Below are positions 1 through 9,442 of a DNA stretch of 47,202 nucleotides, piece after piece. This DNA comes from JACQKT01 sp038063055 (GTDB lineage: Bacteria; Patescibacteriota; Minisyncoccia; UBA6257; 2-01-FULL-56-20). The notes under the pieces are model-generated. The model was given only the letters and a program-made list of their open reading frames with translations. It was not told the origin of the DNA and searched no databases. Positions within the stretch are counted from its first letter, which is position 1. Every line of letters starts with the position of its first letter. The DNA lies in NCBI GenBank assembly GCA_038063055.1, contig JBBTVY010000009.1:1-47202 (forward strand). The letters are read 5' to 3'. The translations under genes and the position numbers were made by a program.

Positions 1-315
1 GTCGCCCCCGACCTGACCATACCTCAAGGCGCGGCTGGGTCTGACGCTCTGGTGAAGTGGATTAACGGGTTTTATCAGTTTTCTCTGCTCGCGGGGGTGT
101 TTCTGGCGGTGGGTATGATTACCTGGGCGGGGTTGAGATATACGCTGGCGGCGGGCAATCCTTCCACTCAATCGGACGCCAGAGACCAGATATTGCAGGC
201 CTTATTGGGGTTGCTTCTCTTGTTCGGAGCTTATCTTATTCTCTATATCATTAACCCCGGGTTGGTTAACCTGAGGACTGAGGAGCTTAGAAATGTGTAT
301 GTGCCGGCATCCTAA
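1..315 (+). CDS. Pilin-like two-TM membrane protein (5' end outside window)
   Basis: The reading frame is open from the first base of the window, so the start lies upstream; the GTG at 52 is only an internal possibility. The visible part has two hydrophobic segments (roughly FSLLAGVFLAVGMITWAGL and ILQALLGLLLLFGAYLILYI) separated by a short polar loop with an NPSTQSDARDQ-like stretch. This matches the general layout of TrbC/VirB2-like pilin proteins that are common next to secretion or pilus genes in Patescibacteria. The family call rests on topology and the loop, not on a catalytic motif. The next gene follows after 13 bases on the same strand, so they are probably co-transcribed. An unrelated small membrane protein cannot be excluded. 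Confidence 0.6.
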   Translation, partial: VAPDLTIPQGAAGSDALVKWINGFYQFSLLAGVFLAVGMITWAGLRYTLAAGNPSTQSDARDQILQALLGLLLLFGAYLILYIINPGLVNLRTEELRNVYVPAS

Positions 316-328
316 AATAATTTAAATC

Positions 329-1570
329 ATGAAAAAAATTTTAATAACTTTGACAATCGTAATAGTGGTGGTTCTTATCGGTTTCGGCGGATACTATATT
401 CGAAGCCGGCAGGGAACGCCCGCTACCGACACGACGCGTGAAACGGGTTCTTTGCCGTCGGATGCCGGCGGAACCAACGCGGCGGCGCAAAATCAGTCAA
501 TTGAATCTTCTCTGCTTTCATCGCTGAATTCGATTTCACAAAACCAGATTCTTGATTACTTCGTTAACGGAGAAAATGACTATTCGATTATCAAACCGGA
601 CGGCGCGGTCATAAAAATTTCCGGAGGAAAAGAGGAGGTTTTAAGCAACGGCCCCGTTGCGGGAATAACGAGCGCTTCGTTTTCTTACGACGGGAAAAGA
701 ATTATGGCTCTCGTTGGCGGCGGCTCGTCCAGAGTCAAGATTGAAATATTCGATTTTGACCAGAAAAACTGGCGTTTGCTGCCGAACATAGCCCAAAGCC
801 CGGTTTGGTCTCCGGACAGACATCAAATCGCTTTTCTGTCGCAAATCGGGCAGTCGAGCGCTCTATATACCCTGAACGTGGACGACTTGCGGGCCAAGCC
901 GGTTGAAATTACAAGAATCCATCAGGAAGACATGATTTTAAACTGGGTATCGCGCTCGAAAATATTTTTCGCGGAGCCGCCGAGCGGTCGGTGGAATTCT
1001 TCGCTCTGGTCGTTCGATATGGCAAACAAATCCCTTTCGGCAATATTGCTCGACAAACCGGGCCTTGAAACAATCTGGGGCGTGTCTTCTTCTTCGGCTT
1101 CGGCAAATGCAGGACTAGCGATAACCTCCGATATAAGCGGCTTAGGCGGACGGTTGCGTCTGATAAACCAGGGCGGAAAGGAAATTCAAAACCTCAATTT
1201 CCTTACCTTGCCCTCTAAATGCACTTTTTATAATAAGCCGGTTGCTCAAAATTCAACCTCGTCGCCCGCTTCCTCCGCATCCACATCCAAAACCGCCCCG
1301 GCGGCCAAAACAAACACAACCCTGGTTTGCGCCGTGCCGCGCGACAGCCGAATTCTTCAAAATAATCCCCTGCCGGACGCTTACCAGAAAAAATCGATTT
1401 TCACGTCCGATGATTTTTTTGAAATGGATGTTTCCAGCGGCAACGCAAAAAGCGTTTTCAACGACCCGAAAACAGGCGTCGACGCGGAAAAATTGAAAGT
1501 GTTCGGCAAATCGGTATTTTTCATAAACAGGCTGGACCAAAGAGCGTATTCTTTTTCGTTGCCCCAATAA
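329..1570 (+). CDS. Membrane-anchored TolB/WD40-like propeller protein, unknown function
   Basis: A 413-residue protein with one N-terminal hydrophobic anchor (about residues 4-24) followed by a low-complexity Thr/Gly/Ala/Asn linker. The body contains repeated blade-like motifs typical of PD40/WD40-type beta-propellers, such as SFSYDGKRIMALV (about 115-130) and SPVWSPDRHQIAFLS (about 155-170). A Ser/Thr/Ala-rich insert lies near residue 315. The predicted arrangement is a periplasmic or extracellular propeller tethered to the membrane. It probably forms a transcription unit with the pilin-like gene upstream and ends at a strong hairpin. I do not recognise a specific function; the propeller call is by motif only. 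Confidence 0.65.
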   Translation: MKKILITLTIVIVVVLIGFGGYYIRSRQGTPATDTTRETGSLPSDAGGTNAAAQNQSIESSLLSSLNSISQNQILDYFVNGENDYSIIKPDGAVIKISGGKEEVLSNGPVAGITSASFSYDGKRIMALVGGGSSRVKIEIFDFDQKNWRLLPNIAQSPVWSPDRHQIAFLSQIGQSSALYTLNVDDLRAKPVEITRIHQEDMILNWVSRSKIFFAEPPSGRWNSSLWSFDMANKSLSAILLDKPGLETIWGVSSSSASANAGLAITSDISGLGGRLRLINQGGKEIQNLNFLTLPSKCTFYNKPVAQNSTSSPASSASTSKTAPAAKTNTTLVCAVPRDSRILQNNPLPDAYQKKSIFTSDDFFEMDVSSGNAKSVFNDPKTGVDAEKLKVFGKSVFFINRLDQRAYSFSLPQ

Positions 1571-1599
1571 AAACGCCGCGAATCGCGTCGCGGCGTTTT
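1570..1599. terminator. Bidirectional intrinsic terminator
   Basis: Perfect 11-bp inverted repeat, AAAACGCCGCG and CGCGGCGTTTT, with an 8-base loop. It begins in the stop codon of the propeller gene and lies just downstream of the convergent khpB gene. The A-run and T-run let it serve both strands. Confidence 0.8.
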
Positions 1600-1611
1600 C
1601 TCTCGCAAATT

Positions 1612-2103
1612 TTAAATTTTGTCGCCCGCTTCCTCGGTAATTTTTATTTCTTTTTTCGGCGGACTGTTTTCGTCGATGGGCCTGACAACAACATATCTTG
1701 AGCGGCCGGAGCCGACGCTTTCCGTGGCGACATCCGGGCGGCCGGCGAGTTCAACGTGTATTATGCGCCGCTCGTAAGAATTCATTGCCGGCAACGATAT
1801 TTCTTCTTTGGTGGCCGCCGCCTTTCTGGCGGCCGCGCGGGCAAGTTCGGTAATAATGGTTTCGCGTTCGCGCCTGTAGTTGTTTACGTCAAAAAACGCC
1901 GGCGGCTGATTTTCCTTTTTGGTAATCAGCTGAACGAGGTGGTTAATCGAATCGAGTATGGACGGAAGGTTTTCTTTAATTAGGTTGGGATTATTGTGAA
2001 TGAAAATTTTTCCGTGGCGGTGTTCCTCGTCCACTTCAATCGTGTAATCGTCAAATCCCATAAATTCAACTATTTTTTTTACGAATATTTCCAGATTCTT
2101 CAT
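1612..2103 (-). CDS. khpB: RNA-binding protein KhpB/Jag (KH + R3H)
   Basis: A 163-residue protein with the KhpB/Jag (SpoIIIJ-associated) layout. A KH-like region (about residues 1-65) is followed by a C-terminal R3H domain carrying LPAMNSYERRIIH and the GSGRSRYVVV strand. The N-terminal Jag_N domain of Firmicutes homologues is absent, so this is a short form. In other bacteria KhpB binds RNA with KhpA and affects cell envelope and division genes. It overlaps the end of yidC by 38 bases and is the last gene of the rpmH-rnpA-yidC-khpB operon, the classical order beside the chromosomal origin. Translation is probably coupled to yidC. Confidence 0.9.
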   Translation of the reverse strand: MKNLEIFVKKIVEFMGFDDYTIEVDEEHRHGKIFIHNNPNLIKENLPSILDSINHLVQLITKKENQPPAFFDVNNYRRERETIITELARAAARKAAATKEEISLPAMNSYERRIIHVELAGRPDVATESVGSGRSRYVVVRPIDENSPPKKEIKITEEAGDKI

Positions 2104-2806
2104 TTAAGTTAAGTTGGCGGTTTATTATTATTTGCTGAAATATCGAAAAAACAACGCTGACAGCCCAGTAAAGGCTGATGGCCGCCGGCAGTCTGGCAAA
2201 AATCAAAAGAGTCAGCACTGGGGCCAAATAGACCATTTGTCTGCCGATGGATTCGGCCGCGCTTGGCTTTCTGCCTTTCTCGATTTTTGGCAACATCATT
2301 TTGCCCTGGAAATACTGCAGAATGGCCGCCAAACTAACCATTAGAATACTACTGTGTTCCAAGTTTATCAAGCCTAAAAAAGAAGTATTGAACGTTCCCG
2401 GGGCATCAAGGAAAGAATATAAATTCGCCGATAAGATTTCCGGGGTAAGTTTGTCGAAAAAAATCTGATATAGGGCTATCAGAACCGGCAGTTGCACGAA
2501 CAAAAGAAGTATTCCCGAAAAGGGATTTACTCCGTGCTCATGGTAAAGGTCCATTGTCGCTTTGAGTTGTTTTTCTTTGTTGTCCCTATGGACTTCTTTT
2601 ATTTTTTCAATCTTCGGCTGTATTTTCTGCATCACCATCTGGTGTTTCGCGCTTTTGTGGAAAATCGGGTACAGAATCAGCCGTATCAAAATCGTGCAAA
2701 AAATTATAGCAAGACCGAAATCATAAAAGGCAATTGTCTCGTAAAGAAATATCAGCGCGTTCAGTATCGGCTGATAAATTATCAAGCGATACAAATCGAC
2801 TATCAT
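2066..2806 (-). CDS. yidC: Membrane protein insertase YidC/Oxa1
   Basis: A 246-residue YidC/Oxa1-type insertase of the short form, without the large periplasmic domain of proteobacterial YidC. Hydrophobic segments lie near residues 25-50, 97-115, 150-165 and 190-225. The conserved arginine of the hydrophilic groove is visible in the first core helix (ILIRLILYP). A charged cytoplasmic hairpin (KIQPKIEKIKEVHRDNKEKQ) follows, as expected. It inserts membrane proteins alone or with the Sec translocon. The gene sits 7 bases after rnpA and overlaps khpB, matching the conserved origin-proximal operon. Confidence 0.95.
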   Translation of the reverse strand: MIVDLYRLIIYQPILNALIFLYETIAFYDFGLAIIFCTILIRLILYPIFHKSAKHQMVMQKIQPKIEKIKEVHRDNKEKQLKATMDLYHEHGVNPFSGILLLFVQLPVLIALYQIFFDKLTPEILSANLYSFLDAPGTFNTSFLGLINLEHSSILMVSLAAILQYFQGKMMLPKIEKGRKPSAAESIGRQMVYLAPVLTLLIFARLPAAISLYWAVSVVFSIFQQIIINRQLNLNEESGNIRKKNS

Positions 2807-2813
2807 TTTTTAT

Positions 2814-3131
2814 TCATTGTTTTAATTTTTTAAAGACGCCCGCTATCTCCGATTCGGCTTGTTTTTTGGAAATTGTTCCGAGTGCGGGTTTTGCCGTAAT
2901 TATAAAATCGCTGGAAAAGTTTTTTTGGAGCAACGCGTTTTTCAATATCAATCTTTTCCAAAAATGGCGTCTTGTGGAACGCTTGTCGACTTTTAGGCCG
3001 ACCGCGACGCCGAATCTGTTGTACCCGAGATTATTCTGGAAGACCCTGGTCTGGAAATATTCGGAAAAGAGCCCGATGGACGGTTTTTTTGAAAACAGGC
3101 TGTTCGGCGCGCGGAGTTTTTTTGGCGTCAT
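2814..3131 (-). CDS. rnpA: Ribonuclease P protein component
   Basis: A 105-residue basic protein with the RnpA hallmark segment NRFGVAVGLKVDKRSTRRHFWKRLI (written here as its key parts: FGVAVG, K-KRSTRR and KR near residues 38-62), the RNA-binding RNR-like motif of the family. It is the protein subunit of the tRNA 5'-processing ribozyme. Its ATG overlaps the TGA stop of rpmH in an ATGA arrangement (3128-3131), which implies translational coupling to L34. The position between rpmH and yidC is the standard bacterial context and supports the call despite overall divergence. Confidence 0.92.
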   Translation of the reverse strand: MTPKKLRAPNSLFSKKPSIGLFSEYFQTRVFQNNLGYNRFGVAVGLKVDKRSTRRHFWKRLILKNALLQKNFSSDFIITAKPALGTISKKQAESEIAGVFKKLKQ

Positions 3132-3262
3132 AGGGCGACCCTGCGTCTGTTCTTCTGCCTCCGGCGGTTTATGACATTCCTTCCGCCGGGCGAGCGCATT
3201 CTCTTTAAAAAACCATGCGTCCTTCGGCGCTTTTTCTTTTTGGGATTATAGGTTATGGACAT
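3128..3262 (-). CDS. rpmH: Ribosomal protein bL34
   Basis: A 44-residue open frame too short for routine ORF lists. It starts at ATG 3262-3260 and ends at TGA 3130-3128. The translation begins MSITYNPKKKKRRRTHGF and ends with an Arg/Lys-rich tail, matching the L34 pattern of a basic N-terminus, the THGF-RM motif and the SPGGRNV-RRR core. The first residues differ from the common MKRT(Y/F)QPS, which is usual in Patescibacteria. The stop codon overlaps the rnpA start. It is the promoter-proximal gene of the minus-strand operon and faces dnaA across the intergenic region. Confidence 0.93.
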   Translation of the reverse strand: MSITYNPKKKKRRRTHGFLKRMRSPGGRNVINRRRQKNRRRVAL

Positions 3263-3496
3263 TTTCCAAAGTTTATCATAAGCTCCGGTTTAATCAATCC
3301 CTGCATTAATTTGTTTTTAAATATCTTTCAACAGATAATCCACATTTTTCCTCCTTGCGGCTTTGGTGTGATTTGGAATACAACTAATATTAGGTTGCTG
3401 GGCGCGGTTCGGTCCATCGAGCGCCTTGAAATATTTTATCTTTAAGCTTTTAATTGTATCTACTCGCCAATAAAAATTTAACCTAACGCTAAACCT
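3263..3496. promoter_or_regulatory. rpmH/dnaA divergent intergenic region, candidate origin
   Basis: A 234-bp AT-rich region between the divergent rpmH and dnaA genes. It contains one near-consensus DnaA box, TAATCCACA at 3336-3344 (one mismatch to TTATCCACA). The gene order rnpA-rpmH-dnaA-dnaN is the classical setting of oriC, so the origin may lie here or in the dnaA-dnaN gap. I do not see a cluster of perfect DnaA boxes, so the origin call is contextual. Promoters for both operons must lie here, but no strong -35/-10 pair stands out. Confidence 0.5.
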
Positions 3497-4855
<1,359 letters not shown>

Positions 4856-4977
4856 ACAAATTATAAACACCAAAAAACAAACAAATAAAGAGTAATTCGC
4901 GGTTTTGTTAATAAAAACCGAGAGTATAATAACATCAATAATAAATTAAATAAGTATTAATTATTACTATTACCCGC
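4856..4977. promoter_or_regulatory. dnaA-dnaN gap: hairpin and very AT-rich tract
   Basis: The gap holds a CGGTTTT/AAAACCG inverted repeat (4900-4920), possibly a weak dnaA terminator. It is followed by TATAAT at 4925-4930, a likely dnaN -10 box, and an almost pure A/T tract to about 4972. The tract would suit a DNA unwinding element. A degenerate DnaA-box-like TTATAAACA lies at 4861-4869. The origin role is inferred from composition and position only. Confidence 0.45.
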
Positions 4978-6090
4978 ATGAAGATAGTTGTTATGAAAAA
5001 TAATTTAAAAGAAGGCCTGTCGATTATCGGAAAAATATCCGGCGAAAACCCCCAGCTGCCAATTTTAAAAAATGTTCTTCTTGAAACAATCGATAATAAA
5101 ATTATTCTTACGGCGACGAACCTGGAAATAGCGATTAAATTCGGGGTCTCCGGGAAAATAATAGAAAACGGCTCCCTAGCCGCGCCAATAGGCGTTTTTT
5201 CAAATATCATTTCAAATATAACCAGCGAAAGGATTGACCTGGAAAGCAAAAAAAACGTAATGGAAATAAAAACAGACAACTATCAAGCCATCGTAAATTC
5301 GTCGTTAAGCGACGAATTTCCGCTGATACCTAAAATAAAAAATCAGGAAAATTATCTGGAAATAGAATCCAATTTATTAAAAAACGCCCTGATTCAGGTG
5401 GTTATAGCGTCGCAATTCTCCGAACTCCGGCCCGAGCTCAACAGCATTTTTGTCGATTATTCCATAGATAATCTTAAGCTGGTTGCCACCGACAGCTTTC
5501 GCCTGGCGGAGAAAAGCTTCACAAAAAACCAGATTAATTCAACAAACAACGAATCTTTTAATTTCCTTCTGCCGATTCAAAGCGGCCAGGAGCTGATAAG
5601 GATTCTGGGAAACGAAGGGAACGTCAGAATATACCGCGACGACAACCAAGTTTTATTTAAAACGGAACAATGGGAACTCTCTTCAAGACTTATGGAGGGG
5701 TCTTTTCCGGATTACAAATCGGTTGTTCCTAAAAAATACGGAGCCGAAATTACCGTTTCCAGGGAAGAATTCATTAACAGCCTGAAACTCTCGGGAATAT
5801 TCAGCGCAAAAAGCAACGAAGTAAAAATAAAAATCATGGAGAACAAAAAAGCCATTGAAATATCTTCTTCGGACCAATCTGTTGGGGAAAACAGTTATTT
5901 TTTACCCGTCAAATTAACGGGTTCGTCCAAAGAAGTTTTCTTTAACTGGAAATATTTGAGCGACGGACTAAAAGCAATAAAATCAGACGAGGTTTTTTTC
6001 GGCTTGAACGAGGACAACAAACCGGCTGTGATAAAATTTCCAAAAGACAATTCGTATTTTTATCTGGTGATGCCGATTCTCAAGAGCTGA
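4978..6090 (+). CDS. dnaN: DNA polymerase III sliding clamp beta
   Basis: A 370-residue beta clamp of normal length. The start MKIVVMKNNLKEGLSIIGKI aligns with the family N-terminus, so the first ATG is preferred over the second five codons later. Typical motifs are visible: LKNVLLE near residue 35, the DSFRLAEK segment near residue 175, and the C-terminal strand ending YFYLVMPI, which matches the usual ...YLVMPMR(L) end. The ring-shaped homodimer holds polymerase III and repair proteins on DNA. It ends one base before the convergent penicillin-binding protein gene, with no terminator between them. Confidence 0.97.
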   Translation: MKIVVMKNNLKEGLSIIGKISGENPQLPILKNVLLETIDNKIILTATNLEIAIKFGVSGKIIENGSLAAPIGVFSNIISNITSERIDLESKKNVMEIKTDNYQAIVNSSLSDEFPLIPKIKNQENYLEIESNLLKNALIQVVIASQFSELRPELNSIFVDYSIDNLKLVATDSFRLAEKSFTKNQINSTNNESFNFLLPIQSGQELIRILGNEGNVRIYRDDNQVLFKTEQWELSSRLMEGSFPDYKSVVPKKYGAEITVSREEFINSLKLSGIFSAKSNEVKIKIMENKKAIEISSSDQSVGENSYFLPVKLTGSSKEVFFNWKYLSDGLKAIKSDEVFFGLNEDNKPAVIKFPKDNSYFYLVMPILKS

Positions 6091-6091
6091 G

Positions 6092-8527
6092 CTATTCGTA
6101 AACTACTATTTCAGACTTCGATTGCCTGCCTTGCTCGTCAAAAACTTCCACGCCAATGGAATTTTGGGGTTCGAAATCGTCCGGCGTGAAAGATTTTTCA
6201 AAATTGTAATTTGTGCCGAAATTTCCAGAAAGACTTTCCACGATTTGGCCGTTGAAATACAAATTTATCTTGTTTATCTGATAATAGGAACTTATATCGG
6301 CCGTGACGATGACCGGCGAATTTATAAATCCGCCCACCCGCGGGCCCGTTATCTTAACCGTCGGCAGGGCCGAAACAACCCGCTGTGTTTCTTGGGTCGA
6401 CGATTGATTATACGAAGAAAAGTCCCGTAAATTGTTCTTTGCCCATTCCAGAACGGAGCTTTCCCAGTTTTTGAATTGCGGGTCTTTTGACGGGTCGGCG
6501 GGGGACTGCCCGAGAGGGTCCGACCTATCAACGTAATACAACAAAGAATGGATTTGTCCGTTTTCTGAATAATTTCCATTAAGCATGGGCTTTGATTCAG
6601 TCACTTTCTCGGGCCGGCCGAATGTTTGCTTAGGCTGCGTTTTAAGCGCCACCACCATGAAGTCGTGCCAAATCGGAACGGCCGCAAGGATGCTGCCCCC
6701 ATATCTTTGCATCGCTGTATTGTCGTTGTTACCCGCCCAAACGCCAACCACCATAGATGGCGTGTATCCGATGGACCATGCGTCGCGATAGTCATCAGTC
6801 GTTCCTGTTTTCAGCGCGACGTCGTAATCCGGAAAAACAGTTAACGGCAAACTGGCCTGAAAAAGACCGGCGCGGGCATCGGCGTCCGACAGAATATCGT
6901 TGATAAGCCTTGCGTACTGGGCATCCACAACAATTTCTTTTTTGTCTTGGAACGACTCTATTAATCCGCCGCCGGAATCGCGCACTTCCAATATCATTGA
7001 CTGCCGGTGTTTAACGCCTTCGCCGGCTAGAACCGAATAAGCCCCCACCAAATCAAACAACTTGACTTCTCCTCCTCCAAGCACAAGCGACAAGCCGTAG
7101 CGGTTTGGTTCGTTAAGCGTGGTTACGCCGAAATTATGCAGGTTGCTTAAAACATCGGTCATACCCGCGAGATACAAAACTTTTACGGACGGAACATTTA
7201 TCGACCGCGCCAGCGCGTTTCTCAGCGTAATTGGCCCGGAAAAAGTTCCGCTGAAATTCTGCGGATGAAAACAATCCGGATTAGTTTTTGTGAAATCCAC
7301 CTCGGCCGGACAAGAAGGATTATTCGAGACGAATTCAGTGGGAACGTCAAAGAGAACGGTGTCCGATGAATAACCTTTTTCGAAAAGAGTAAGATAGACG
7401 AAAGGTTTTAATGCCGAACCAGGCTGACGCAGGCCCTGCGTCGCAACGTTAAAGTTGCCGTCGTTTTTTGTGTCGAAGTAGTCGCGGGAACCGACCATTG
7501 CCAGGACTTGTCCGGTGGCGACGTCTTGAGCGACAAGCGCCGCGTTTTTGCTCTGATAAAGTCTTTCATTTCTTTCTACGCCGGCCTCAACCGCCTTTTC
7601 CGCCAATTCCTGGAGGTTCCAGTCTATTGTCGTCAGGACTTTCAGGCCGCCGCGGTCAACCATTTCCTCGCCGTATTTTTGAACCAAATAATCCTGTACG
7701 GCCATTATAAAATGCGGCGCCCTTATTCCGCCGAGCATCCTCGGTTCGAAGGAAATTTTGTAAGACAACGCCGCGTCAAGCTGTTTCTTGTCGATTTTGC
7801 CGAGTTTATACATTTTATTCAAAACCAATTTTTGTCGGCCGATAAGCTCGTTCTCGTGGCTGCCCCACGGCGAATAATAAGTCGGCGCTTTCGGCAGGGC
7901 GGCCAAAACCGCGGACTCGGCCAAAATCATTTCGCTGGCCGGCTTTCCGAAATACGCCTCGCTGGCCGACTCGACTCCGTAGATGGTCGGGCCGTACGGT
8001 ATTTCGTTCAGATAAAGGCCCAGAATTTCGTCTTTGGAATAACGCTCGTTGAGCTTTATCGCCAAAAGGAGCTCCTTTATCTTTCTGGAAAAAGTTTTGT
8101 CGATAGTCAGGAAAGCGTTTCTGGCCAATTGCTGGGTTATGGTCGAACCGCCCTGGACCACTCCGCCGCGCATGACATTTACGAAAACAGCCCTTAAAAT
8201 TCCTTTCCAGTCGAAAGCCGGCTCGTTGTAAAAATTTTCGTCTTCAATGCTTATAGTCGCGTCTTTCAACGATTTCGGAATCTGGTCGAACGGAATCACG
8301 GTGCGCTTTTCGCCGGAGCTGATTTCATAAAGAAGAATTTGTCCGGTACGGTCGTATATTTTCGTCGACTGGACCATTTTTTGGCTCGTCAGTTCGGTGA
8401 CGGACGGCAAATCCCCGGCCATGATGCTAATCGCGACAACGCCCGAAACAAAAAGGGCCGCCGCGGCCAAAACGGCGAACCACAAAAATTTTTTTAAAAT
8501 CCCCCCTTTATTTTTTTTGCGCGGCAT
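6092..8527 (-). CDS. Class A penicillin-binding protein (PBP1A-like)
   Basis: An 811-residue bifunctional peptidoglycan synthase. It has a short basic cytoplasmic N-terminus and one transmembrane helix (about 14-36). The GT51 glycosyltransferase domain carries EDENFY (95-100) and the GGSTITQQLARN motif (127-137). The transpeptidase domain has catalytic serine S371 in SALK, SIN (442-444) and KTGTTDD (573-579). A C-terminal extension from about residue 690 contains an Ig-like module. All catalytic motifs are intact. The enzyme polymerises and cross-links cell wall outside the membrane. A TAGAAT box about 10 bases before the ATG and a TTCTAAA/TTTAGAA repeat around it suggest a very short leader and possible operator. 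Confidence 0.95.
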   Translation of the reverse strand: MPRKKNKGGILKKFLWFAVLAAAALFVSGVVAISIMAGDLPSVTELTSQKMVQSTKIYDRTGQILLYEISSGEKRTVIPFDQIPKSLKDATISIEDENFYNEPAFDWKGILRAVFVNVMRGGVVQGGSTITQQLARNAFLTIDKTFSRKIKELLLAIKLNERYSKDEILGLYLNEIPYGPTIYGVESASEAYFGKPASEMILAESAVLAALPKAPTYYSPWGSHENELIGRQKLVLNKMYKLGKIDKKQLDAALSYKISFEPRMLGGIRAPHFIMAVQDYLVQKYGEEMVDRGGLKVLTTIDWNLQELAEKAVEAGVERNERLYQSKNAALVAQDVATGQVLAMVGSRDYFDTKNDGNFNVATQGLRQPGSALKPFVYLTLFEKGYSSDTVLFDVPTEFVSNNPSCPAEVDFTKTNPDCFHPQNFSGTFSGPITLRNALARSINVPSVKVLYLAGMTDVLSNLHNFGVTTLNEPNRYGLSLVLGGGEVKLFDLVGAYSVLAGEGVKHRQSMILEVRDSGGGLIESFQDKKEIVVDAQYARLINDILSDADARAGLFQASLPLTVFPDYDVALKTGTTDDYRDAWSIGYTPSMVVGVWAGNNDNTAMQRYGGSILAAVPIWHDFMVVALKTQPKQTFGRPEKVTESKPMLNGNYSENGQIHSLLYYVDRSDPLGQSPADPSKDPQFKNWESSVLEWAKNNLRDFSSYNQSSTQETQRVVSALPTVKITGPRVGGFINSPVIVTADISSYYQINKINLYFNGQIVESLSGNFGTNYNFEKSFTPDDFEPQNSIGVEVFDEQGRQSKSEIVVYE

Positions 8528-8563
8528 TTTTACGGTTATTCTAAATTACCTTTTAGAATTAAC

Positions 8564-8598
8564 AAAAATCGCCCCACTTGTCTAATGGGGCGATTTTT
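8564..8598. terminator. Intrinsic terminator with 13-bp stem
   Basis: Perfect inverted repeat AAAAATCGCCCCA / TGGGGCGATTTTT with a 9-base loop. On the minus strand it follows the small acidic gene and precedes the PBP promoter. It has U-tracts in both directions. Confidence 0.85.
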
Positions 8599-8614
8599 TG
8601 CCGGGTTCGTTTGG

Positions 8615-8794
8615 TTATTGGTACGAATCCCCGGAATCTTCCGAATCTCCATACGGAGCTTCGTATAACATCCCTTCCTCCTCGACTTCTTCGTCATCAT
8701 CATCGCCTTCGTCTATGTCGTCGCTGTCGTCTTTGGCGACATCGTCTTCCTCTTGGAGAACGGATTCTTTCAGTAGTTCTAATTCAGTGACCAT
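8615..8794 (-). CDS. Small highly acidic protein, unknown
   Basis: A 59-residue open frame from ATG 8794 to TAA 8615, rich in Asp and Glu (a DDSDDIDEGDDDDEEVEEE core) with a C-terminal tail MLYEAPYGDSEDSGDSYQ. A consensus promoter lies upstream and an intrinsic terminator follows, which argues that it is a real, independently expressed gene. It has no membrane segment or known catalytic motif. Such polyacidic small proteins can mimic nucleic acid or bind basic proteins, but no role is established here. The opposite strand in the same interval gives only a Ser-rich low-complexity frame. Confidence 0.7.
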   Translation of the reverse strand: MVTELELLKESVLQEEDDVAKDDSDDIDEGDDDDEEVEEEGMLYEAPYGDSEDSGDSYQ

Positions 8795-8878
8795 GATTTA
8801 GGCAAACCCCGGCTGTTTTATGCCAGGAATTGTCTCTGCGACCTTTTCTCCGCTATTGCGGAATATTTATTTTAGGAA

Positions 8879-8906
8879 AGTATATGGCAAAGAAGTTTTG
8901 TGTCAA
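8879..8906 (-). promoter_or_regulatory. Consensus promoter of the acidic-protein gene
   Basis: On the minus strand TTGACA (8906-8901) and TATACT (8884-8879) are 16 bases apart. The implied transcript has a leader of about 75-80 bases containing a TTCCGC/GCGGAA hairpin. Confidence 0.7.
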
Positions 8907-8941
8907 GGTGTCCGGAATACCCACTTAAAACAAATAATTAT

Positions 8942-9412
8942 TCATATTCTCATTGAGCCGGCCGCAAAGATTGCTATGGCAAGAGCGTCGCTGGCGTCGT
9001 CTATTACCTTAAGTCGGGGCTCGTCCAGCGCCAGATTGACCATTTTAGCCACACCCCTCTTGTCCGCCATGCCGTATCCGGTTAATCCAGCCTTAACTTC
9101 ATTGGGAGAATATTCTCTTATTTCAATTCCGGCCTCCGCCCCGGTTAGAATAATCACCCCGCGGGCTTCGGCGACGGACATGGCGGTTTTCCGGTTTTTG
9201 GAAAAATAAATTTTCTCCACCGCCATAACGTCCGGCTTCCATTTTTTTACAAGCGACCCCAATTCTTTTTTTATTTGGACGAGAGTATTGCCGCTTTCTG
9301 ATTTTTTTATTTTAAGTATTCCGGCGTCGAGAAAAAGCATCCGTCCGCGCTCTTTTTTTATCGCGCCGTAGCCGATTCGCGAAGTGCCGGGGTCTATTCC
9401 GAGAACAATCAT
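8942..9412 (-). CDS. ruvC: Holliday junction resolvase RuvC
   Basis: A 156-residue RuvC of normal length. The RNase H-fold catalytic residues are visible: Asp in the N-terminal GIDPGTSRIGYG, Glu in AVEKIYF near residue 65, and the Asp pair in DDASDALAIA near the C-terminus. It cleaves Holliday junctions together with RuvAB. It lies 30 bases downstream of yebC, a frequent partner of ruv genes, and is probably co-transcribed with it. ruvB and ruvA lie elsewhere in this window (13.5 kb and 31.3 kb), so the three ruv genes are dispersed. Confidence 0.95.
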   Translation of the reverse strand: MIVLGIDPGTSRIGYGAIKKERGRMLFLDAGILKIKKSESGNTLVQIKKELGSLVKKWKPDVMAVEKIYFSKNRKTAMSVAEARGVIILTGAEAGIEIREYSPNEVKAGLTGYGMADKRGVAKMVNLALDEPRLKVIDDASDALAIAIFAAGSMRI

Positions 9413-9442
9413 TTTTTTCTAAAAATGGAAGCCATGGCCGAT

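Noticed and set aside
3325..3360. Five-codon minus-strand frame (MWIIC) after AAGGAGG, upstream of rpmH
   Set aside because: It overlaps the DnaA-box-like site and has no hairpin pair for attenuation; probably chance.
7508..8197. Long plus-strand frame opposite the PBP gene
   Set aside because: Antisense to the intact GT51/transpeptidase gene; composition is that of a shadow frame.
8598..8801. Ser-rich plus-strand frame
   Set aside because: It is the antisense reading of the acidic protein, which has the promoter and terminator.
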